Positions 8,865 to 17,528 of a stretch of DNA of 64,000 nucleotides are shown in pieces. The DNA comes from Methylobacterium gossipiicola (GTDB lineage Bacteria; Pseudomonadota; Alphaproteobacteria; Rhizobiales; Beijerinckiaceae). The translations under genes and the position numbers were made by a program. The notes beneath the pieces were generated by a model. It saw only the letters and a program-made list of their open reading frames with translations, ran no database searches and had not been told where the DNA came from. Position 1 is the stretch's first letter. Every line of letters starts with the position of its first letter. The stretch covers positions 62,001 to 126,000 of the forward strand of contig NZ_FOPM01000004.1 in assembly GCF_900113485.1 (NCBI RefSeq), in the 5' to 3' direction.

Positions 8865-9399
8865 AACCGGCGAGGCGCATCAGCCCCTCGGGCCAGGGCC
8901 CATGGCCGGACGCCACGTTGATGTGGCCGGATTCACCAGCATCGACCATGGCGCTACCCCAGGCATAGGCGAAATCCTCGGCCCGCTCATAGGTGCAGTA
9001 CGGATCGTTGCGGCTCGCCACCACGAGGGAGGGAAAGGGCAGGGGATCGCGCGGCACCGGCGCGAAGGCCGTGACGCTCGCCGGGAGTTTCGGTGTGGTC
9101 TCGATGTCGGGAAACGCCACCAGGATCGCGCCCCGCACCACGCCGGGCGGGAAGGCGGGGGCGGCCTGCACCGTGGCGACGACACCGAGGCTGTGGGCGA
9201 TGAGAAGCACCGGACGGGTGGCTTGTGCCACCGCCTCGACGATGCGGGCGCGCCAGGCCGGAGCGTCGGGATGATGCCAATCGTCCTGCTCGACGATGCG
9301 CCCCGTGGACAGGCGCTCGGCCCAGCGGGCCTGCCAATGGCCGTCCTCGGACCCGGCATAGCCCGGCAGGATGAGGATGTCGCAATCGCTGATCTTCAT
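8848..9399 (-). CDS. RBBP9/YdeN-family serine hydrolase
   Basis: A 183-residue alpha/beta hydrolase of the small RBBP9/YdeN type. The N-terminus ILPGYAGSEDGHWQARWAE carries the family's 'PG...S...HW' signature. The nucleophile elbow is AHSLG, the acid lies in SRNDPYC, and the catalytic His is in ESGHINVASGHGPWPEG. Family knowledge: lid-less serine hydrolases with mostly unknown substrates. It lies downstream of pxpC with a 41-bp gap and may be co-transcribed. The ATG at 9399 gives the conserved start MKISDCDILILPG. Confidence 0.85.
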   Translation of the reverse strand: MKISDCDILILPGYAGSEDGHWQARWAERLSTGRIVEQDDWHHPDAPAWRARIVEAVAQATRPVLLIAHSLGVVATVQAAPAFPPGVVRGAILVAFPDIETTPKLPASVTAFAPVPRDPLPFPSLVVASRNDPYCTYERAEDFAYAWGSAMVDAGESGHINVASGHGPWPEGLMRLAGFMKDL

Positions 9400-9440
9400 G
9401 GCCGCTCCCGATAACGCCTCTACTCGGACCCGTCGAGCCG

Positions 9441-10457
9441 TCATGCCTCGACGGACAGGGCATCGACGGCATCGCCCGCGAGGTTGGCTCCCGCGAGGCG
9501 GTCCGTGAGGGCCACGCCGTGGACGCAAACCGTTCGCGACAGTTCCGCTAGCAGCGTCGCTCTCTCGCGCGCCAGGGCAAAAGCTTCCTCCAACGGAATC
9601 GGCTGGAACCGGACCGCCTCGCCGGGCCGACGCTGGGCGATCCGGCGGAGATCGACGGAGATCACCGTGGCGATCTTCGGATAGCCGCCCGTGGTCTGGC
9701 GGTCGGCCATGAGGACGATGGGCCGTCCACCGCCCGGCACCTGCACGGATCCCATGACGGTGGCGTCCGAGACGATGTTGTACCCTCCCGGACCATGGGC
9801 GAGGGCGGGGCCGTCGAGTTGGAGGCCCATGCGGTCTGCCCTGTGCGACATCGTGAAGGTCGCTTCCGCGAGAAGCGCCACGGCCTCGGGCGTGAAATGG
9901 TCGGCCTGAGGGCCGAGGACCACCCGAACCGGAGCGTCGGTGTGAAGGGGCAGGGGGGCGATGGACAGCGGCTGCGCCTCCGGCATGTCCCGTCCCGTCA
10001 GCACATCTCCGGCCCGCAGGCCGTGCCCGTCGATCCCGCCGAGGCCGGCGCGCCGATGCAGGGCGCGGCTGCCGAGGACCTCCGGCACCTCGAACCCGCT
10101 CGCCCGGGCGAGGTAGGCGAACACGCCCCGGCGCGGCGCCTCGATGGCGAGGGTGGCCCCCGCGCGCAAGGCGAACGCCCGATGGTCCGGAACGGCGACC
10201 CCGTCGATCCGGATCGCGCAGGGGGCACCGGCCAGTGCCATCCAGGCATCGCCCCCCTCCTGCCGGAAGCGCCCGCCGCCAAGGCCGAACTCGATGGCGA
10301 CCGTCCCGTCCGGATTGCCCACGAGGGTATTGGCCGTCGCCAACGCCAGGGCGTCCATGGCGCCGGAGCCGGACAGGCCCTGACGCGCGTAACCCCGTCG
10401 GCCGGCATCCTGCAGGCTCACCGCGCCCGTGCACGCGAGGGTGACGAGACGGTTCAC
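9441..10457 (-). CDS. pxpC: 5-oxoprolinase subunit PxpC (biotin-dependent carboxyltransferase-like)
   Basis: A 338-residue PxpC/KipA-family protein with the conserved SLQDAGRRGYARQGLSGSGAMD start region, the [18 protein letters not shown] segment, RVVLGPQADHFTPEA, and MADRQTTGGYPKIATVIS near the end. With PxpA and PxpB it forms the ATP-dependent 5-oxoprolinase that opens pyroglutamate to glutamate. I start it at a GTG at 10457 overlapping the pxpB stop in GTGA; the frame is open to 10514, but that extension is Arg/Gly-rich and lies inside pxpB. No pxpA is present nearby, so the third subunit must be encoded elsewhere. Confidence 0.9.
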   Translation of the reverse strand: MNRLVTLACTGAVSLQDAGRRGYARQGLSGSGAMDALALATANTLVGNPDGTVAIEFGLGGGRFRQEGGDAWMALAGAPCAIRIDGVAVPDHRAFALRAGATLAIEAPRRGVFAYLARASGFEVPEVLGSRALHRRAGLGGIDGHGLRAGDVLTGRDMPEAQPLSIAPLPLHTDAPVRVVLGPQADHFTPEAVALLAEATFTMSHRADRMGLQLDGPALAHGPGGYNIVSDATVMGSVQVPGGGRPIVLMADRQTTGGYPKIATVISVDLRRIAQRRPGEAVRFQPIPLEEAFALARERATLLAELSRTVCVHGVALTDRLAGANLAGDAVDALSVEA

Positions 10458-11176
10458 CGGACCGGCTCCGCCACGGGCTCGCCGGCCGCGGCCGCGCGGT
10501 CGAGGGCGTCCCATCGGGCGGGGTCGGTGGGGACGAACCGGATGCCGTCTCCGGGCTCGAACAGGAACACCGGATCGCGGCCCGGCAGGAACGCCCGCAC
10601 GGGGGTGCGGCCGAGAAGGTGCCAGCCGCTCGGGGCCGCGATGCTGGCGATCAGGGCCTGGACACCCCCGATGGAGATGGTGCCGGCCGGCGTCGTCGCG
10701 CGCGGGGTCGAGCGCCGCGACAGGGCGAGGCCCGGATCGAGGCCGTCGAGATAGGCGTAGCCGGGCAGGAAGCCGATCATCACCACGCGGTATTCCGGGG
10801 CGGCGTGCCAGGCGATGACGGCCTCCGGACTGAGACCGTGATGGCCCGCGACGTCATCGAGATCGACGCCGAACGCGCCGCCATAGACCACGGGGACGCA
10901 CCAGACCCGGCGCGGAGCACGCGACGGGGCCGAGAGGGCGGCGAAATCTCGGATCGCGGTTTCGAGCCGAACCGGATCGACGGCGACGGGATCGAGATGG
11001 AGGGTGAGGGAGCGGTAGGTCGGCACCGTCTCGACGAGGCCGGGGCAGTCCGCCGCGCGCAGGCGGGCATCGAGGGCGAGGACTCGGGCGTTGAGATCGG
11101 GGTCGATCCGGTCGCCGAATTCCACCGTCAGGGCCGTGTCACCGCACCAGAGCAGGCGAATCGCGGAAAGAGTCAC
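10454..11176 (-). CDS. pxpB: 5-oxoprolinase subunit PxpB (allophanate hydrolase subunit 1 family)
   Basis: A 240-residue PxpB/KipI-family protein. Visible landmarks are LLWCGDTALTVEFGDRIDP at the start, VPVVYGGAFGVDLDDVAGHHGLSPEAVIAWHAAPEYRVVMIGFLPGYAYLDGLDP in the middle and GGVQALIASIAAPSGWHLLGRTPVRAFLP near the end, all diagnostic of the subunit 1 domain. It is translationally coupled to pxpC. The GTG at 11176 is preferred because upstream in-frame sequence is not protein-like; no clear Shine-Dalgarno sequence is seen, so the start is the least certain part. Confidence 0.88.
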   Translation of the reverse strand: MTLSAIRLLWCGDTALTVEFGDRIDPDLNARVLALDARLRAADCPGLVETVPTYRSLTLHLDPVAVDPVRLETAIRDFAALSAPSRAPRRVWCVPVVYGGAFGVDLDDVAGHHGLSPEAVIAWHAAPEYRVVMIGFLPGYAYLDGLDPGLALSRRSTPRATTPAGTISIGGVQALIASIAAPSGWHLLGRTPVRAFLPGRDPVFLFEPGDGIRFVPTDPARWDALDRAAAAGEPVAEPVR

Positions 11177-11274
11177 GAGGTCTGTCGTCCGCGTCGGAGA
11201 AGGGGGCGCTCCAACGACAATGGGGCGGCGCCCGGCAGGACGCCACCCCATCGTTTCAGCTTGTCGTCATCGCA

Positions 11275-11916
11275 TCAGTGGGTCTGCGGAGCGGGCCGTT
11301 CGCCGTTGGCGGTTTCGGCCACCCGCTGGGCGGCCGCCTGAAGGTTCTCCGGATCGAGGGCGCTGGCGACGAATTCCCGGCCGCGATGAGTCACGTCGCG
11401 GGCGTAGCGCAGGCCCTGGTCGCGAACCTCGTCGGCCCAGGGTCCGACGGTCTCGTCTTCCTGCCGGGTACGGGGCAGCAAGGCGCCGATGAGCAGGCCC
11501 GCGGCGAGGCCGACCACGCCGACCAGAAGCGGATTGTCGGTCACGAAATCCTCGACGGCCGAGCGACCGTCGCGGAGCCGCTCGGAACCGCGCTCACCGA
11601 GATCGTTGATGCGACGGCGGCCGTCGTCGTAGACTTCGGAGGCACGCTCGCGGATCTCGGAGGCGCGCTCACGCAGGTCGCGGGCCGCGCTCGCGGCGCG
11701 GTTCGTCAGGTCGTCGGCGGTCTCGAGGGCTTTGTCCTTGAGGCTGACGGCGTTGTCAGACAGGCTGTCGGCGGCCGCGCCGGCGGTGTCGGCCGTCGCA
11801 CCCGTATGGGTCTGGCGCGGGGAGGTGTCGTAATGGCCGCGCGGCATCCCGGCCGCGAGGGCAATGTCGTCGGGCAGGGAGCGATGCGCGTCGCCGGGCT
11901 TGGGGGAATAGCTCAT
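11275..11916 (-). CDS. YqjD/DUF883-like membrane-anchored stress protein
   Basis: A 213-residue protein starting MSYSPKPGDAHRSLPDDIAL with a good AGGAG ribosome-binding site. Residues about 50-130 are a long amphipathic helix rich in Ala, Arg, Glu and Asp (LKDKALETADDLTNRAASAA, RERASEIRERASEVYDD), followed by a transmembrane segment PLLVGVVGLAAGLLIGALLP (about 140-160) and a soluble tail. This helix-then-anchor layout matches YqjD/ElaB-like proteins (DUF883) that tether to membranes and often respond to stationary phase. It is the last gene of a four-gene minus-strand operon of similar small membrane proteins. Confidence 0.75.
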   Translation of the reverse strand: MSYSPKPGDAHRSLPDDIALAAGMPRGHYDTSPRQTHTGATADTAGAAADSLSDNAVSLKDKALETADDLTNRAASAARDLRERASEIRERASEVYDDGRRRINDLGERGSERLRDGRSAVEDFVTDNPLLVGVVGLAAGLLIGALLPRTRQEDETVGPWADEVRDQGLRYARDVTHRGREFVASALDPENLQAAAQRVAETANGERPAPQTH

Positions 11917-11965
11917 GGGTGGCTCCTGATGGGACGGGCCCGGTGCGGGCCGAAACGGGGCGGGG

Positions 11966-12361
11966 TCAGATCTGCGTCGTCTCGCCGAGATCCTTGACCG
12001 GATGGCGGGTCGGAAGGTCGGGGTCGTAGACCCGGTCGGCGCCGCTCGGAACCACGGGCAAGCTCTCCTCGGCGAGGCGGACCCTGCGTCGGGTCGCGGC
12101 GGCGGAGGCGGCGTCCGACGACATGCGGTGGAGCAGCCAGCCGACCCCGGCCGCGATGAGGAGCACCGGCACTGGGTTGCGGCGCACGGCCTCGAGGGCC
12201 CCATCATAGACCCCGCTCAAGGGCGTGCGACGGGCGTTGCCGAGCATCTCGTCGACGATGCTCGAGACCGACAGCCGCTCCTGGATCTGGTCGATGGTCT
12301 GGTCGAGGCGGGCCCGGCTCGCCTCGATGTCCTTTTCCAGGTCGTTCAACGATTCGCTCAT
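11966..12361 (-). CDS. DUF3618-family protein
   Basis: A 131-residue protein. The N-terminus MSESLNDLEKDIEASRARLD plus the following TIDQIQERLS is the characteristic DUF3618 helix ('I...R..L..T...L...L'), then a short transmembrane segment PVPVLLIAAGVGWLLHRM (about 62-79) and a polar tail ending PVKDLGETTQI. It starts in an ATGA overlap with the holin-family gene. Family knowledge: DUF3618 proteins occur in stress-induced operons of Hyphomicrobiales together with phage-holin-like and YqjD-like proteins. Biochemical role unknown. Confidence 0.85.
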   Translation of the reverse strand: MSESLNDLEKDIEASRARLDQTIDQIQERLSVSSIVDEMLGNARRTPLSGVYDGALEAVRRNPVPVLLIAAGVGWLLHRMSSDAASAAATRRRVRLAEESLPVVPSGADRVYDPDLPTRHPVKDLGETTQI

Positions 12362-12753
12362 CCGGACACCTTCTCAGACAGGACGCGGGCATCCTGACGG
12401 ACCTGACGCGAGGTCCGCACGGGGGCGAGCGTCGAGAGCGACATGGCGTTACGGCCGACGAGCGCCAGGAGCACCGCCACGACGAGGAGCACGCCACCGA
12501 CGATGAGGGCCGCGAGGGCCTCCGAATGCACGACGGTGGCGAGCCATTTCACGAGGGCGTCCACGAGGACGAACAGGGCGACGACGCCGAACACGGCGGC
12601 GCCCACGAGGAGGGCGAGGCCGACGAAGAGCGAGCGGACATTGCTCGTCATCTCGTTGCGGAAGAGGGCGATCTCCTTGCGGGCGAGTTCGTTCGTCTCC
12701 CGCAGGGCATCGCCGATGAGGCCCTGGAGGCCGTTGGGGGTGGTGTTCGACAT
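12358..12753 (-). CDS. Phage-holin-family (DUF1469/Holin-X) membrane protein
   Basis: A 131-residue protein with an N-terminal amphipathic helix (GLIGDALRETNELARKEIAL) and two close transmembrane helices at about 40-70 and 78-101 (FVGLALLVGAAVFGVVALFV and ALIVGGVLLVVAVLLALVG). This matches the holin superfamily III / DUF1469 fold. Despite the family name there is no phage gene nearby; these proteins are common in bacterial stress operons beside DUF3618 and YqjD-like genes, as here. Stop and start overlap with the next gene (ATGA). Confidence 0.85.
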   Translation of the reverse strand: MSNTTPNGLQGLIGDALRETNELARKEIALFRNEMTSNVRSLFVGLALLVGAAVFGVVALFVLVDALVKWLATVVHSEALAALIVGGVLLVVAVLLALVGRNAMSLSTLAPVRTSRQVRQDARVLSEKVSG

Positions 12754-12765
12754 CGTCGCCGTCTC

Positions 12766-13338
12766 CTAGAGACCGTGGTCGCGGTGGAGACCCGGCGGCG
12801 GCACGTCGCGCAGAGATCCCTCCCGAAGCGCGCTTCCACGATATCCGCCGTCCCGGAACGGCGCATCGCGCAGGCCGAGATCGCGCGCTTGCGGCAGGCT
12901 CGACGATTTGATGAAGCGCGCCACCACGAAGCCGGTGACGAAGGTGGCGACCGCCACGGCCACGGGCGAACGTCGGGCGATGGCCTCGGCATCCTCGTAG
13001 AATTCCGAGAAGCTCTTGTTCTCGATCTGGGTGCCGAGGTGCTCGAGGCCTTCGGCCGCGCTGTCGAAGAACGCCCGAATGTTGGGCCGGTCCTCGAAGG
13101 TCTTGCTGGAATCCCGCACGGTGCGGGCGAGATCGTTGACCGACTGGGCGGCGTCGCCCTTGCGGCGGTCGACGTACTCCTGGGCATGGCCGCGCGCCGC
13201 CGCCACGAACCCGCGCCCGCGCTCGACCGCCACGTCGGCGATGCCCTCGACATCGCCGCGCAGGGCCTTCCAGTCGGCCGTCTCGCGATGGGCGGCCGAG
13301 TCCGGGTCCTGTGATCCTGTGGGGTGACTCACGTTCAC
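12766..13338 (-). CDS. Membrane-anchored stress/nutrient-deprivation-type protein
   Basis: A 190-residue protein and the first gene of the minus-strand stress operon. Residues about 25-115 are helical and charged (WKALRGDVEGIADVAVERGR, SAAEGLEHLGTQIENKSF), followed by a hydrophobic segment PVAVAVATFVTGFVVARFI (about 128-146) and a Gly/Arg/Asp-rich tail (ARDLGLRDAPFRDGGYRG). The layout resembles rhizobial 'nutrient deprivation-induced protein' and YqjD-like proteins. A candidate EcfG-type promoter lies just upstream, which supports induction by general stress. Confidence 0.7.
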   Translation of the reverse strand: MNVSHPTGSQDPDSAAHRETADWKALRGDVEGIADVAVERGRGFVAAARGHAQEYVDRRKGDAAQSVNDLARTVRDSSKTFEDRPNIRAFFDSAAEGLEHLGTQIENKSFSEFYEDAEAIARRSPVAVAVATFVTGFVVARFIKSSSLPQARDLGLRDAPFRDGGYRGSALREGSLRDVPPPGLHRDHGL

Positions 13339-13383
13339 GATGATACTCCTCGACGCTGATCGCTGTCGCTGTTGCCGCAGTTC

Positions 13384-13409
13384 AACAGCGACCGTCGAGA
13401 CAGGGTTCC
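13384..13409 (-). promoter_or_regulatory. Candidate EcfG (general stress sigma factor) promoter
   Basis: On the minus strand GGAAC (complement of 13405-13409) is followed after 17 nt by TGTT (complement of 13384-13387). Established knowledge: alphaproteobacterial EcfG promoters are close to GGAAC-N16/17-CGTT, so this has a perfect -35 and three of four -10 bases. The -10 lies about 45 bp before the first gene of the operon for holin-family, DUF3618 and YqjD-like proteins, genes commonly found in EcfG regulons. Confidence 0.42.
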
Positions 13410-13709
13410 GCCTCGGCGGCGTGCGTCAGCCGCCGTTCAGCCTGACGCGCCTACACAGGCCAAGCTTTGCCGGGGCACGCACCATGACGACCGTTTCGGA
13501 ATCCCGATCACCACCGCCGCCCGCCGGTCCTCGGCCCGCCGACATCCCGACATTTTGCCGTGAGGCAGCCTCGGACGCCCCTTGACCGAGATAGCCTTAA
13601 CGCGCTTGGCTGCACCCAACGGATCGCGCTCGGCTTCCGCGCGTTCACCCACTGTAACAGTCTGGGCGCGTGCGATACCCGCGCCGCCCTGAGGACCGGA
13701 GCCGGCTTC
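13410..13709. other. Divergent intergenic region upstream of otsA
   Basis: About 300 bp between the minus-strand stress promoter and the otsA start. Several short frames are open here but none has protein-like composition. I see no GGAAC-type stress promoter on the plus strand and no clear hairpin; the otsA promoter must be here but I cannot point to it. Confidence 0.3.
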
Positions 13710-15131
13710 GTGGCACGTCTCGTCATCGTATCCAACCGCGTTGCAATCCCCGAGGAAGGGGGCAAGGCCGTGGCGGCCGGTGGGCTCGCCGTCGCCGTCA
13801 AGGAGGCGTTCACGGCCTATGAGGGGCTGTGGTTCGGCTGGAGCGGCAACGTCGTCGATAACCCCTCGACGGAACCGACCCTCATCGATCGGGGCCGGGT
13901 GCAATACGCCGTCGTCGATCTCTCGCCGCAGGACCATCGGGAATATTACAGCGGCTTCGCCAACCGCGCCCTGTGGCCGATCATGCATTACCGCCTCGGG
14001 CTAGGGGCGTTCTCGCGCTCCGATTACGCCGGCTACCAGCGCGTCAACCGCACCTTCGCCCGGGCGCTGGCCGACCTGATCCAACCCGACGACATCATCT
14101 GGGTGCACGATTACCATCTGCTGCCTCTCGCATCCGAGTTGCGCGGCCTCGGCATCGCCAACCCGATCGGCTACTTCCACCACATCCCGTGGCCGGCGGC
14201 GGACGTGTTCAACACCCTGCCGGCGAGCACGGACCTCCTGCGCGGCATCGCCGATTACGATCTCATCGGCCTCCAGACCGACCCCGACGTCCACAACCTC
14301 ACCCGCAACCTCATCGACGAGTTGCGGGCGATCCCCCTCGGCGGCGGCTCCCTCATGGTGGACGGGCGACGCACCCGCATCCGCAGCTTTCCCATCGGCA
14401 TCGATGTCGCGGGCTTCCAGGAGGCGGCGGAGAATGCCGGCGCGAACCGGACGGTGCGGGAGACCATGGCGGGCCTGCGCACCCGCAAGCTGCTCATCGG
14501 CGTCGATCGTCTCGACTACTCGAAGGGCGTGCCCGAGCGCATGGAGGCCGTGGAGCGGTTCTTCGCGTCCAATCCCGACCAGCGCGGCAACGTCGTCTAT
14601 CTCCAGATCACCCCGAAATCGCGCACGGAGGTGCCCGAGTACGAAGAGCTCAGCCGCGAGGTGAACCAGACGGTCGGTGAGATCAACGGGACCCTCGGCG
14701 AACCGAATTGGACCCCGATCCAATATGTGACCAAGCCGTATCCGCGCCCCGTCCTGGCCGGGCTCTACCGGGCGGCCCGCGTCGGCCTCGTCACGCCGAT
14801 GCGGGACGGCATGAATCTGGTGGCCAAGGAATACGTCGTCGCCCAGTCCGACGAGGATCCCGGCGTCCTGGTCCTGTCGAAGTTCGCGGGCGCCGCCCGG
14901 CAATTGCCGGAAGCCATCCTGGTCAACCCCTACGACAGGTTCGAGGTGGCCGAGGCGATCCGGACCGCCCTCTACATGCCGCGCGGAGAGCGCCTGGAGC
15001 GGTGGAAGCCGATGGTCGAGCGGATGACGCGCGAGGATGTCGACTGGTGGGCGCGCAACTTCATGACGGAACTGGAAAATTTCCGCACCGTCGAGCGCCA
15101 GCCGCCCCGCACGGCCGCGGCGGCGGAATAG
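13710..15131 (+). CDS. otsA: Trehalose-6-phosphate synthase (UDP-forming)
   Basis: A 473-residue GT20 glycosyltransferase that joins UDP-glucose and glucose-6-phosphate into trehalose-6-phosphate. Landmarks are the N-terminal [10 protein letters not shown], the W-rich [20 protein letters not shown] (acceptor site), [20 protein letters not shown] (UDP-glucose/phosphate contacts) and [13 protein letters not shown]. The frame is open upstream to 13560, but the GTG at 13710 has GGAG eight bases before it and gives the canonical [10 protein letters not shown] start. No otsB (phosphatase) lies in the window, so trehalose-6-phosphate must be dephosphorylated by an enzyme encoded elsewhere. First gene of the plus-strand trehalose/glucan block. 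Confidence 0.95.
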   Translation: MARLVIVSNRVAIPEEGGKAVAAGGLAVAVKEAFTAYEGLWFGWSGNVVDNPSTEPTLIDRGRVQYAVVDLSPQDHREYYSGFANRALWPIMHYRLGLGAFSRSDYAGYQRVNRTFARALADLIQPDDIIWVHDYHLLPLASELRGLGIANPIGYFHHIPWPAADVFNTLPASTDLLRGIADYDLIGLQTDPDVHNLTRNLIDELRAIPLGGGSLMVDGRRTRIRSFPIGIDVAGFQEAAENAGANRTVRETMAGLRTRKLLIGVDRLDYSKGVPERMEAVERFFASNPDQRGNVVYLQITPKSRTEVPEYEELSREVNQTVGEINGTLGEPNWTPIQYVTKPYPRPVLAGLYRAARVGLVTPMRDGMNLVAKEYVVAQSDEDPGVLVLSKFAGAARQLPEAILVNPYDRFEVAEAIRTALYMPRGERLERWKPMVERMTREDVDWWARNFMTELENFRTVERQPPRTAAAAE

Positions 15132-15273
15132 ACCTTTCCGGCCTGCGCCGCCTTGGCGCGGGTCCCGGCTTCCCGGGACCTGTCTCCGGCGAGGTCTCCA
15201 TCTTGCAGGGTGAGGGCGGGCAGACGACGCCCGCTTGGCCCTCCCTTTCGCGGACCTGTGCGTGACGGATAGC

Positions 15274-17370
15274 ATGATCGGCCTCAGCGACGGTGTTCCC
15301 ACGCCGCTCGGGGCTCACTTCGATGGTCGCGGCGTGAACTTCGCGCTGTTCTCCCAGAACGCCACCGCCGTGGATCTCTGCCTGTTCGAGCCCGGCGAGC
15401 GCCTCGAAACCCGCCGCATCAGGCTGCCCTGCCGCACCGACGACATCTGGCATGGGCACCTGCGCGGGGTGTTTCCCGGCCAACTCTACGGCTACCGCGT
15501 CCACGGGCCGTGGGACCCGGCGCACGGGCACCGGTTCAACCCTGCGAAACTCCTCCTCGATCCGTATGCCCGCGAGATCGAGGGGCGCATCCGCTGGCAC
15601 GACGCCCTGTACGGGCACCGTCGCGGCCTCCAGCGCGAGGACCAGATCGACCGCCGCGACAGCGCCGCCTACATGCCGCGCGGCGTCGTGACGGCTCCGG
15701 AGGTGCCGAACCTCGCCGTCAGCCCCGTGCGCAGGCCCCTGTCGCAGACGGTGATCTACGAGGCCCACGTCAAGGCCCTGACGCAGTTGCATCCCGACGT
15801 GCCCGAAGCCGCGCGCGGCACCTACGCGGCCCTCGGCCATCCGGCCATCATCGAGCATCTGCTGCGCCTCGGCGTCACCGCCATCGAACTCCTGCCGATT
15901 CAGGCCTTCGCCGACGACCGGTTCCTCGTCGACAAGGGGCTGGTGAATTTCTGGGGCTACTCGCCGCTGAACTACTTCGCGCCCGAACCACGCTACGGGG
16001 GGCCTGCCGGGATCGGCGGCCTCAAGGCGGCGATCCGCGAACTGGCGGCGGCCGAGATCGAAGTGTTCCTCGATGTCGTCTACAATCATACGGCGGAGGC
16101 GGATCATACCGGACCGACCCTGTCGTTCCGGGGCATCGACAATGCGAGCTACTACAAGCTCGAACCGGGCGATCCACGCCGGGAGATCGACTGCACCGGC
16201 TGCGGCAACACCTTCGACCTCGATCATCCGCGGGTGATGCAACTCGCCCTCGATTCCCTGCGCCATTGGGTGACGGCCTACGGCATCGCCGGCTTCCGGT
16301 TCGACCTCGCCACCAGTCTCGGCCGCGTCCCCCACGATTTCTCGCCGAAAGCCGCCTTCTTCCAGGCCGTGGCGCAGGACCCCGTGCTGTCCGGCGTCAA
16401 GATGATCGCCGAGCCGTGGGACATCGGCCAGGGCGGCTACCAGCTCGGCGCCTATCCGCGCGGCTGGAGCGAGTGGAACGACCAGTTCCGCGACAGCGTG
16501 CGCGGGTTCTGGCGCGGCGACCGGGGCGTGCTGCCGAAGGTGACACAGGGACTGTCGGGCTCACGCGAGATCTTCGCCGCCTCGGGCCGGACGCCGCTCG
16601 CCAGCATCAACTACGCCGCCTCGCATGACGGCTTCACCCTGGCGGACGTCGTGGCTTACGAAGAGAAGCACAACCTCGCCAACGGCGAGGAGAACCGCGA
16701 CGGCCACGGCCACAACCTCACACGCAATTACGGCGTCGAGGGCCCAACGGACGATCCCGCGATCCTGAGCCTGCGCGCCCGGCAGAAGCGTAACATCCTG
16801 GCGACGATCTTCCTTGCCCAAGGCATCCCCATGCTGCTCATGGGCGACGAGCGCTCACGAAGCCAGGGCGGCAACAACAACGCCTACAATCAGGACAATG
16901 CCACCAACTGGGTCGATTGGGAGAAGGACCCCGACCCGTCCCTGACGGCCTTCGTCGCCAACCTCACGCGCCTGCGCCGGGAGCAGCCGGCCCTACGCCG
17001 CCGCGACTTCCTGCACGGCGCCCTGGTGGAGGACGGACCGTTGCGCGACGTGCACTGGCTGTCGCCCTGCGGCGCCGAGATGGACGGGGGCGCCTGGGCC
17101 GATGGAGAGCGCCAGTCCTTCGGCATGCAGATCGGCAACGACCTGCCGGATGCCGACCGCCTTCTGATTCTCATCAACGCCGCCGATGCGCCCTGCGACT
17201 TCACCTTCGCGCCAGTGATCGACGGCCCCTGGAGCCTCGTGTTCGACACCACGCGGGCGACGGGCAGCGTTCCGGAGGGCCAGACCCTCTATCCGGCCGG
17301 CGCCCGCATTCGCCTCGACGCCCATGCGCTCTGCGTATTGCGCACCCGCCCGGCCACCTACGGGCGGTAG
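15274..17370 (+). CDS. glgX: Glycogen debranching enzyme GlgX (isoamylase-type)
   Basis: A 698-residue GH13 debranching enzyme. An N-terminal CBM48-like region begins GVPTPLGAHFDGRGVNFALF. The catalytic (beta/alpha)8 barrel has VFLDVVYNHTAE, the nucleophile in GFRFDLATSLG, the acid/base Glu in MIAEPWDIGQGGYQ, and the third acid in ASHDGFTLADVV. The GNNNAYNQDNATNWVDW stretch is diagnostic of GlgX. It cleaves alpha-1,6 branches and so feeds linear maltodextrins to TreY/TreZ and MalQ downstream. Start: the ATG at 15274 is chosen; a GTG four codons earlier (15262) is an alternative. Confidence 0.95.
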   Translation: MIGLSDGVPTPLGAHFDGRGVNFALFSQNATAVDLCLFEPGERLETRRIRLPCRTDDIWHGHLRGVFPGQLYGYRVHGPWDPAHGHRFNPAKLLLDPYAREIEGRIRWHDALYGHRRGLQREDQIDRRDSAAYMPRGVVTAPEVPNLAVSPVRRPLSQTVIYEAHVKALTQLHPDVPEAARGTYAALGHPAIIEHLLRLGVTAIELLPIQAFADDRFLVDKGLVNFWGYSPLNYFAPEPRYGGPAGIGGLKAAIRELAAAEIEVFLDVVYNHTAEADHTGPTLSFRGIDNASYYKLEPGDPRREIDCTGCGNTFDLDHPRVMQLALDSLRHWVTAYGIAGFRFDLATSLGRVPHDFSPKAAFFQAVAQDPVLSGVKMIAEPWDIGQGGYQLGAYPRGWSEWNDQFRDSVRGFWRGDRGVLPKVTQGLSGSREIFAASGRTPLASINYAASHDGFTLADVVAYEEKHNLANGEENRDGHGHNLTRNYGVEGPTDDPAILSLRARQKRNILATIFLAQGIPMLLMGDERSRSQGGNNNAYNQDNATNWVDWEKDPDPSLTAFVANLTRLRREQPALRRRDFLHGALVEDGPLRDVHWLSPCGAEMDGGAWADGERQSFGMQIGNDLPDADRLLILINAADAPCDFTFAPVIDGPWSLVFDTTRATGSVPEGQTLYPAGARIRLDAHALCVLRTRPATYGR

Positions 17371-17528
17371 GGCCCGGCGGCACGCGCCCCGGCCAGGCGT
17401 GTGCTTGCCGACACAGGTGCCTGCCATACGTCGCCACGATGGAACAACGGCGGGGTCGGCAGCCTTCTGAAAGGTCGGGCGGCCAAGGCCGCCGGTTGCC
17501 CCCACGAGATCACGAGAGAAGCACCGCG

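Noticed and set aside
12358..12753. Holin-family protein as evidence of a prophage
   Set aside because: No endolysin, capsid, tail or integrase gene is nearby. The gene sits in a typical stress operon with DUF3618 and YqjD-like genes.
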